A DNA stretch of 8,422 nucleotides. Source: CAZWVM01 sp964637705. GTDB lineage: Bacteria > UBA8481. Under the pieces are notes generated by a model. The model had not been told where the DNA came from. It ran no database searches and saw only the letters and a list, made by a program, of their open reading frames with translations. Location: the NCBI GenBank assembly GCA_964637705.1, contig CAZWVM010000159.1, positions 1 through 8,422 on the forward strand. Reading direction: 5' to 3'. Made by a program: the position numbers and the translations under genes. Below, one piece after another: positions 1 through 4,907 of the stretch (position 1 is its first letter; each line of letters starts with the position of its first letter).

Positions 1-110
1 CATCTAGAAACCGAAAACTCCGCGCGTTTACCTCATCTCCGGGGATTCAGGACGCGAGCGCCGGGCGCCCGCGCGTCAGCCGTTTATGACCTTCCCAGAA
101 GGGGCGAAAG

Positions 111-140
111 AGGCCGCCGGCCGACGACGGCCGGCGGCCT
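111..140 (-). terminator. Hairpin terminator of the glycosidase-lipoprotein operon
   Basis: A perfect 13-bp GC-only-rich stem (111-123 pairing with 128-140) closes a 4-nt ACGA loop. It begins 8 nt past the stop codon of the lipoprotein gene. Read on the minus strand, the stem is followed by CTTTCGCCCCTTCT, a pyrimidine-rich but imperfect U-tract, so termination may be intrinsic but is not textbook. Positions 1-110 beyond it hold no gene that I can support. Confidence 0.75.
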
Positions 141-148
141 GGACGCGG

Positions 149-922
149 TCAGAACTCGTAGCGAACCTCGTCGAGGTAGACGACGGCCGGGCTCGGCTTG
201 ACCGCATCGAGCCACGCGCCGCCCATGACCCACGAGAAGCCGAACTGGACCCTTCTCATGTCCAGACCCTCGAGCGGGATTTCGTATTCCTTCCATTCCG
301 TCGTGAGGCGTATGTCCTTCAACTCCTTCTTGGCGGTGTCGGAGAACTTGCCGCGCAGACCGCCGAACCCGACCGTGATCACCTCGCGCCCGGTCTCGCC
401 GCGCGCGGCGAAGCGTAAGAATCGGGCCCCCTCGAGGTTCAGGCCGGCGCCGGGCGTCTCGCCGGCCCAGTTGTTCTCCGGATCCTGCCACATGACACCG
501 CACCATCCCTCCTGGCGTTTCGTCGTGTCGTAGGACCACTTCATGCAGGTGAGCCCGCGAAACGGCCTGACCCGGCACTCGAAATCCGCCGCGATGGCCG
601 CGACGTCGCCCATGTAGCCGCTCGGGATCCAGTGGTTCTGGTCCGATCCTCCCTCGGTGTAGACGAAGCAGGCCGCGCCTTGCGTCCTCATCGGCGTGTT
701 GAACTCGCCGTCGGAGGCCGGGGCGACCGGGGCCGGAGCCGCGGACGACGCGGGCGCCGCCGGCACTTCGGGCGCCGGCATGGGGGCCGGCGCGAGGACG
801 GGAGCAGGGGGAGACGGCGGGGCCGATTGTCCGCACCCCAGCGTCACGCACACCGTTCCGATCGTCGCGATCCACTTCGATGCCTTCCGATTCAAGCTCA
901 TCTCACTCGTCCTTTCCTTCAT
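149..922 (-). CDS. Lipoprotein with galactose-binding-like (CIA30/CBM-type) domain
   Basis: Predicted 257-residue surface lipoprotein. Residues about 9-30 form a signal peptide ending in a permissive lipobox (V-T-L-G-C, lipidated Cys30). Residues 31-72 are a Pro/Ala-rich flexible spacer. Residues about 73-257 form a compact beta-sandwich-type domain. Its landmarks match galactose-binding-like domains of the CIA30/carbohydrate-binding type: GWCGVMWQ (139-146), NNWAG followed by GLNLEGARFLRFAARGE (160-176), TTEWKEYEIPLEG (207-219) and a closing VYLDEVRYEF. Cys85, 116, 126 and 141 could form disulfides. The likely role is to hold or bind a polysaccharide at the cell surface for the glycosidase encoded 71 nt upstream in the same direction. 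No catalytic residues are recognisable. The start at 922 has AGGAG with a 9-nt spacer. An in-frame ATG at 901 with AAGGA and an 8-nt spacer gives a more ordinary signal peptide and is a real alternative. Family assignment is by motif memory only. Confidence 0.85.
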   Translation of the reverse strand: MKERTSEMSLNRKASKWIATIGTVCVTLGCGQSAPPSPPAPVLAPAPMPAPEVPAAPASSAAPAPVAPASDGEFNTPMRTQGAACFVYTEGGSDQNHWIPSGYMGDVAAIAADFECRVRPFRGLTCMKWSYDTTKRQEGWCGVMWQDPENNWAGETPGAGLNLEGARFLRFAARGETGREVITVGFGGLRGKFSDTAKKELKDIRLTTEWKEYEIPLEGLDMRRVQFGFSWVMGGAWLDAVKPSPAVVYLDEVRYEF

Positions 923-993
923 CGATAGAGTCTCCTCTTGTCTCCCGCCGTTCCCGTATCCGTTCTTCCGACCGCGATCCGCCGCGGACGGGT

Positions 994-2949
994 TCACCGT
1001 GCCGCGCGCACGAGCCGCCCCGGGCTCGCGACGACGACGTCGTTGGAGAAATCCGTGTCCCCGAAGCTCTCGATCTCGATCGACGCGCCGTCCAGCCTGA
1101 GGCCCAGCTCGGGATGCCGCCGGCAGATGTCGTGGATCATGTCGAGCGCCACCGGACCGACGTACCAGACGGATTTCTGGTCCGCCGCGTGGATGCCGGA
1201 GCCGGGGAAGTGAACGAGGATCGCGTAGCAGGACTTGACGGCATGGGCGTACAGACCGGCCCGCTCGAGCGCCAGTGCGGCGTAGAAGAGCTTCGTGGCC
1301 GGCATCTCCGCCGTGGTCGTCCACTTGTAGAACTCGGCGGCCGGGTCGGCCGTGTTCACGAACTGCCACTTCGTTCCCTCGAGACGTCCGGCGCGCAGGT
1401 AGGCCTGGTACGAGGGGTCGTTCTCGACGTCGAGTTCGTTGGGGTAGATGCCCTCCCCCACGGCGCGGGCCAGGCCGTCGCGGTCCGCGATCTCGAACCG
1501 GTAGCCGCTCGTGCCTTCCCCCGTGAACGACCCGAAGCGGCCGTAGTCGACGACCGGGTCGCCCGGCAAGGCCAGGGTGAAGAGAGGAGTGGAACGGGTT
1601 TCGCGTCCCATCGCTTCCTCGGCGATTCCCGCGGGCTCACCGACGGAATGGGACGGCGCGGGATTGCCCTCGTTCCAAAGGCGCCTGAGCACGAAATACG
1701 CGCGGCGCAACTGGCGGAGGAAGGGGCTTTGCGATCCGTCGCCCTGCCCCGTCACGCCGAACCACTCGGAGTAGCCGTAGCCGTCGATGAAGGGCCCGGG
1801 GCCGAGCTTGGCGGTGTCGTGGCGGTCGGTGGGATAGGTGTTTCCGTCGGGCGCGTCGACGCCGGTCTTCCACCACTCGTCGTTCCATTCGAAGACGACT
1901 CCTCCGATCGCGTTGCCCTGCCCCGGCCCGCCGCAGGCGTTCTGGGCGATGTCGTGCCAGCTCTCGGCGATGTAGCGGGCCTGGTAGCTCTCGCCGACGC
2001 CCATCCCGCGCTCGCTGAAGGAGGAGCAACCGAACTCGGTGACGAGAACGGGCTTGTTGACGTTCTTCCGGAGATCCCTCCAGAGGCCGGTGAAGCCGCG
2101 GTCGCCGCGATAGGTGTTGACGCCGTAGATGTCGACGTCGGGGCAATACTTCGCCACGAGCCTCTGCTGAGCCGGGGACATCTCCCCGAGGCAGATCCCG
2201 ACCGGGTGATTCGGATCGAGCGCCTTGATCTCCTGCGCCAGCCGGTTCATGAAGGAGAAGTAGATCTCGGGGTATTGCGAGGCGTTGCAGCCGACGTTGT
2301 AGTTGTTCTCGTTGCCGAGCATCCACATGAGGACGTAGGGCTCGTCCTTGTGCGTCATGACGAGCTCCTTCACCCCGGCGAGGATCGCCTCGCGGCGCGC
2401 GGTGTCGCGGTAGTCGGTGAAATTGTCGCCGGGCACGGGAGGCAGTTGGCCGCGGAAGCCGTACATGCCGACGAAGTCGCCGATGATGGCGCGGATGCCG
2501 TAGCCGCGGAAGAGCTCTCGCAGGAGCGGGACGTTCGAGGGATGATGGTAGGTGCGGATCGTATTGCAGCCCATCTCCTTGAGCAGCGTGAAGTCGCCGA
2601 TCGCGCGCTCCGATTCGTCACGAACGTTGTCATTGTCGAGGTCGATCCAGGAGTTGTAGGGGCCGTCGATACGGCCGTCGCCGTCGAAGTCGTCCTTCAT
2701 CCAGTCGGTCTGCGTGCCGTCGACCGGGCTCTGGCCGATCCGGGTCACCCCGTAGGCCATCGCCTTGACGATGTAGGGCGACCCGTCCACGAGGATCCTC
2801 CATCCCCGGGTCGAGTCGTCGAGGGCGATTACGACGCGGCCGGAGGGCGGGGGCGTTGCAGGTGAACCCGGGTGCATGAACGGCCAGGCGAGAACGGCAA
2901 GAATCGCGGCGGTGAAGGCGAGCAGAAACCACGGCAAGAAACGCTTCAT
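994..2949 (-). CDS. Membrane-anchored or secreted clan GH-A glycoside hydrolase (GH2-like barrel)
   Basis: 651-residue protein. Residues 1-23 are a hydrophobic signal peptide or signal anchor, so the enzyme should act outside the cytoplasmic membrane. Residues about 48-420 resemble the TIM barrel of clan GH-A enzymes (GH2 catalytic domain; GH72 is also similar). Strand 1 is the 'inner strand' VDGSPYIVKAMAYG, then CNTIRTYHH (128-136), then MLGNENN with Glu214 as probable acid/base, DIYGVNTYRG (273-282), VLVTEFG with Glu305 as probable nucleophile, and FEWNDEWW (353-360) at strand 8. The two N-terminal beta domains of classical GH2 enzymes are missing. Two EF-hand-type loops lie at residues 87-98 and 103-114, inside the barrel's start. 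Residues about 460-651 are unassigned and partly helical (TPR-like at 551-580). Substrate unknown. The start has AGGAG at 2958-2962 with an 8-nt spacer. First gene of the operon with the lipoprotein, under the promoter at 3061-3089. Confidence 0.88.
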   Translation of the reverse strand: MKRFLPWFLLAFTAAILAVLAWPFMHPGSPATPPPSGRVVIALDDSTRGWRILVDGSPYIVKAMAYGVTRIGQSPVDGTQTDWMKDDFDGDGRIDGPYNSWIDLDNDNVRDESERAIGDFTLLKEMGCNTIRTYHHPSNVPLLRELFRGYGIRAIIGDFVGMYGFRGQLPPVPGDNFTDYRDTARREAILAGVKELVMTHKDEPYVLMWMLGNENNYNVGCNASQYPEIYFSFMNRLAQEIKALDPNHPVGICLGEMSPAQQRLVAKYCPDVDIYGVNTYRGDRGFTGLWRDLRKNVNKPVLVTEFGCSSFSERGMGVGESYQARYIAESWHDIAQNACGGPGQGNAIGGVVFEWNDEWWKTGVDAPDGNTYPTDRHDTAKLGPGPFIDGYGYSEWFGVTGQGDGSQSPFLRQLRRAYFVLRRLWNEGNPAPSHSVGEPAGIAEEAMGRETRSTPLFTLALPGDPVVDYGRFGSFTGEGTSGYRFEIADRDGLARAVGEGIYPNELDVENDPSYQAYLRAGRLEGTKWQFVNTADPAAEFYKWTTTAEMPATKLFYAALALERAGLYAHAVKSCYAILVHFPGSGIHAADQKSVWYVGPVALDMIHDICRRHPELGLRLDGASIEIESFGDTDFSNDVVVASPGRLVRAAR

Positions 2950-3027
2950 GAAGCACGCTCCTGGTCCGGCCGCCTTCGGTCCCCCCGAAATCGAGGAAAC
3001 CGTACGAGAGCCGTCGAATATGATTGA

Positions 3028-3039
3028 GCAATCGTTTGT
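3028..3039. promoter_or_regulatory. Operator-like site, downstream copy (probable LacI-family type)
   Basis: 12-bp site that reads ACAAACGATTGC on the minus strand and is identical to the site at 3049-3060. The core CAAACGATTG is a near-palindrome (8 of 10 positions symmetric) around a central CG, the usual design of LacI/PurR-family operators. It sits about 15-25 bp downstream of the expected transcription start of the glycosidase gene. A small inverted repeat GATTG-AG-CAATC (3022-3033) overlaps its edge. The regulator is not in this window; family assignment is inference. Confidence 0.6.
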
Positions 3040-3048
3040 TCTTTATGC

Positions 3049-3060
3049 GCAATCGTTTGT
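3049..3060. promoter_or_regulatory. Operator-like site, promoter-proximal copy (probable LacI-family type)
   Basis: Second exact copy of ACAAACGATTGC (minus strand). It directly abuts the -10 box and covers the predicted transcription start at about 3053-3055. The distance to the other copy is 21 bp, two helical turns, so two bound dimers would lie on the same DNA face. Binding here would block RNA polymerase, which points to a repressor, plausibly relieved by a sugar released from the glycosidase substrate. Confidence 0.62.
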
Positions 3061-3089
3061 ATTATAGTCAGGCCGCCAACCGATGTCAA
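3061..3089 (-). promoter_or_regulatory. Consensus sigma-70 promoter of the glycosidase operon
   Basis: On the minus strand, a perfect -35 box TTGACA (3084-3089) and a perfect -10 box TATAAT (3061-3066) are separated by exactly 17 bp. Transcription should start near 3053-3055, giving a 5' leader of about 105 nt before the ATG at 2949. A fully consensus promoter would be very active unless repressed, which fits the two operator-like repeats placed immediately downstream. Confidence 0.88.
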
Positions 3090-3247
3090 GAGAGAATCTC
3101 GCCATTTCTCGACCTCCTGCCGTCGGCACCGGCAAGCCCGGGGCCGGGTCCTGAAGCCGGAAAAGTGGCCGGGATGACGGCGAAGTTCCGACCGCGCGAC
3201 CGCGTCTCATCCTCCCCTTCCCCATGCATCTGCGCTATCCTCCCTCC

Positions 3248-4600
3248 ATGACGACAACCGCTCAAGCCTGGTATTGCACCGTCTGCGGATATATGCATTA
3301 CGGCCCCGAGCCGCCGTCGGAATGCCCGATCTGCGGCGTCGGCCCGGAGCTCTTCGAGCCGCGCGAGGTCGAAGCGCCCGCGGCCGGGACCTCCGACGTC
3401 GCCGACGACGTTTCCATCGCCATCATCGGCGCCGGCATCGCCGGGATCTCGGCGGCCGAGGGCGCCCGCCGTCAGGCGCCGCGCGCCCGGATCCGGCTCT
3501 TCGAGTCCGAGCCGGATCTCCCCTACCAGCGCATCAACCTCTCGCGCTACCTCTCCGGTGAAGTCTCCCGCGAAAACCTGCTCATACAACGCGCGACGTG
3601 GTTCGAGGAGCACCGCATCGATTTCCGCCGGGGCGCTGCGGTGGTGAGGATCGAACCCGACCGTGGTCGCGTCCTTCTCGCCGACGGCACCTCGGAACCC
3701 TTCGACCGGCTGGTCCTGGCGACCGGCGCGGAGGTCTTCGTGCCGCCGGTGCCGGGACTGGACGGGCCGGGCATCATCCGCATGCGGACTCTCGCGGACC
3801 ACGACCGGGCGCTCGAGGCCGCGCGCCGGGGCGTCCGTTGCCTCTGCGTCGGCGGCGGCATCCTCGGCCTGGAAGCCGCGGCCGGGCTCGCGCGGCAGGG
3901 CGCAAAAGTGACGGTCGTCGAGGCCTCTCCGTGGCTCATGCCGCGCCAGCTCGACCGCGCGGCCGCCGGCCTCCTCGCCGCCCAACTCGCCGCGCTCGGG
4001 ATCGATCTCATGACCGGAGCCAAGATCGAGTCGGTCGAGGAGACGGCCGGCGGGCATGCGATGACGGTATCCGGCCGGAGGCTCGAGGCGGACACCATCG
4101 TCGTCGCGACCGGCATCCGTCCGCGCGTGGATCTCGCGCGCGCCGCCGGGATCAACGTCAAGCGCGGCATCGTCGTCGACGACCGCCTCCGCACCTCGCA
4201 CCCGAGCATCTACGCGGCCGGCGACGTCGCCGAGCACGCCGGACAGCTCTACGGTCTCTGGCAACCCTCGGCCTTCCAGGGCGCGATCGCCGGCACCAAC
4301 GCCGCCGGCGGAGCGGCCGATTTCGCCGGTCTTCCCCTCTCCAACACCTTGAAGGTCGTCGGCGTCGATCTCTTCAGCATCGGCCGCACGGAGGCGGGCG
4401 AGGGCGCGGTGGAATTCGTCGTGGAGGACGGTCCACGCTACCAGCGCTTTCTCTTCGAGAACGGCTTCCTCGCCGGGGCGATCCTCTTCGGAGATGTCTC
4501 CCTCGGCATGGGCGTCAAGAAGGCGATCGAGGAGAAGAGGAACTACACCTCGGTCCTCGGATCGGTGCGGGGCGAGGAGGTTCCGGGGCTCTTCCGCTAG
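3248..4600 (+). CDS. Rubredoxin-fused FAD-dependent NAD(P)H oxidoreductase
   Basis: 450-residue cytoplasmic flavoprotein with its own iron centre. Residues 8-30 are a short rubrerythrin-type rubredoxin knuckle (Cys10, Cys13, Cys26, Cys29) that should bind one Fe. Residues 56-330 are a two-dinucleotide-fold pyridine nucleotide-disulfide-type reductase: FAD site IIGAGIAGISAAEG (59-72), NAD(P) site VGGGILGLEAAAGL (201-214) with Glu225 ending the second strand (favours NADH), and the second FAD motif IYAAGDVAE (321-329). Residues about 366-432 match the NADH:rubredoxin reductase/NirB C-terminal domain. No CoA-disulfide-reductase-type active Cys is present. Likely reaction: NADH to FAD to rubredoxin iron to an external acceptor, such as a rubrerythrin, superoxide reductase or flavodiiron protein (inference). 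Neither the ATG at 3248 nor the in-frame ATG at 3224 has a Shine-Dalgarno sequence. 3248 was chosen because the domain begins seven residues later. Divergent from the glycosidase operon. Confidence 0.92.
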   Translation: MTTTAQAWYCTVCGYMHYGPEPPSECPICGVGPELFEPREVEAPAAGTSDVADDVSIAIIGAGIAGISAAEGARRQAPRARIRLFESEPDLPYQRINLSRYLSGEVSRENLLIQRATWFEEHRIDFRRGAAVVRIEPDRGRVLLADGTSEPFDRLVLATGAEVFVPPVPGLDGPGIIRMRTLADHDRALEAARRGVRCLCVGGGILGLEAAAGLARQGAKVTVVEASPWLMPRQLDRAAAGLLAAQLAALGIDLMTGAKIESVEETAGGHAMTVSGRRLEADTIVVATGIRPRVDLARAAGINVKRGIVVDDRLRTSHPSIYAAGDVAEHAGQLYGLWQPSAFQGAIAGTNAAGGAADFAGLPLSNTLKVVGVDLFSIGRTEAGEGAVEFVVEDGPRYQRFLFENGFLAGAILFGDVSLGMGVKKAIEEKRNYTSVLGSVRGEEVPGLFR

Positions 4601-4603
4601 GGC

Positions 4604-4846
4604 CTAACGGCCTGTCCCGCGGCGCCGGGGCATCGGCTTGATGTAGCCTGGGTAGTCCCGCTTGCGATCGGTCGTGCCGATGCGGCGACCGAGGTCCGCG
4701 ACGTCCACCTCGAGGAACGTGTCTCCCAGGTCCCTGACGGCCACGGCCGGGTGCCAGTGCTTGCCCGCCGCCTCCTGCCACTGGCAGCGCCACGTGCCCG
4801 GCAGCCAGGGCTGATCGAGATCGTTCCGCTTCCGCCGGCTCGTCAC
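4604..4846 (-). CDS. Small basic Trp-rich hypothetical protein
   Basis: Proposed 80-residue protein with a GTG start; I do not recognise it. About 90% of its codons end in G or C (8 of 80 do not), as expected of a real gene in this genome. The middle is distinctive: PWLPGTWRCQWQ (residues 13-24), then GKHWHPAVAV, with four Trp in residues 14-31. A strand-like stretch DTFLEVDVADLG (42-53) and a basic tail rich in Arg/Lys/Pro follow. There is no signal peptide or membrane segment, so it is probably cytoplasmic. GGGAGGG at 4858-4864 lies 11 nt before the GTG, slightly long for a ribosome site. The GTG overlaps the stop of a four-codon ATG mini-frame (GTGA). The gene follows the MscS gene by 61 nt on the same strand and may be cotranscribed. 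It converges on the oxidoreductase gene with 3 bp between stop codons and no visible terminator. An extended reading from an ATG at 4969 would overlap mscS and looks non-coding. Confidence 0.6.
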   Translation of the reverse strand: MTSRRKRNDLDQPWLPGTWRCQWQEAAGKHWHPAVAVRDLGDTFLEVDVADLGRRIGTTDRKRDYPGYIKPMPRRRGTGR

Positions 4847-4907
4847 GAGGCGGACATCCCTCCCCCGGAAAGCCCGAACCCGGCCGCCTCTCGCTTCCCC
4901 GCGCTGT

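Noticed and set aside
3..89. Plus-strand frame open from the left edge to TGA at 87-89, possibly a gene end
   Set aside because: 28 codons with mixed third positions and no recognisable sequence; chance cannot be excluded, so no gene is called in 1-110.
923..1369. N-terminal extension of the lipoprotein frame up to an ATG at 1369
   Set aside because: The added 149 residues are an Arg/Gly-rich shadow of the end of the glycosidase gene, and they would bury the lipoprotein signal peptide.
880..2865. 661-codon plus-strand open frame antisense to the glycosidase gene
   Set aside because: It is the antisense shadow of a high-GC gene. The translation is Val/Gly/Asp/Ala-rich without domains, while the minus strand shows a signal sequence, catalytic motifs, a promoter and a ribosome site.
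3060..3068. Divergent plus-strand -10 box (TATTAT or TATAGT) overlapping the glycosidase promoter
   Set aside because: No acceptable -35 box at 16-18 bp; the hexamers are a by-product of the AT-rich minus-strand -10 region.
3086..4264. 392-codon minus-strand frame antisense to the oxidoreductase gene
   Set aside because: Low-complexity Arg/Asp/Gly/Ala translation; the plus strand has the Cys4 and dinucleotide-binding motifs.
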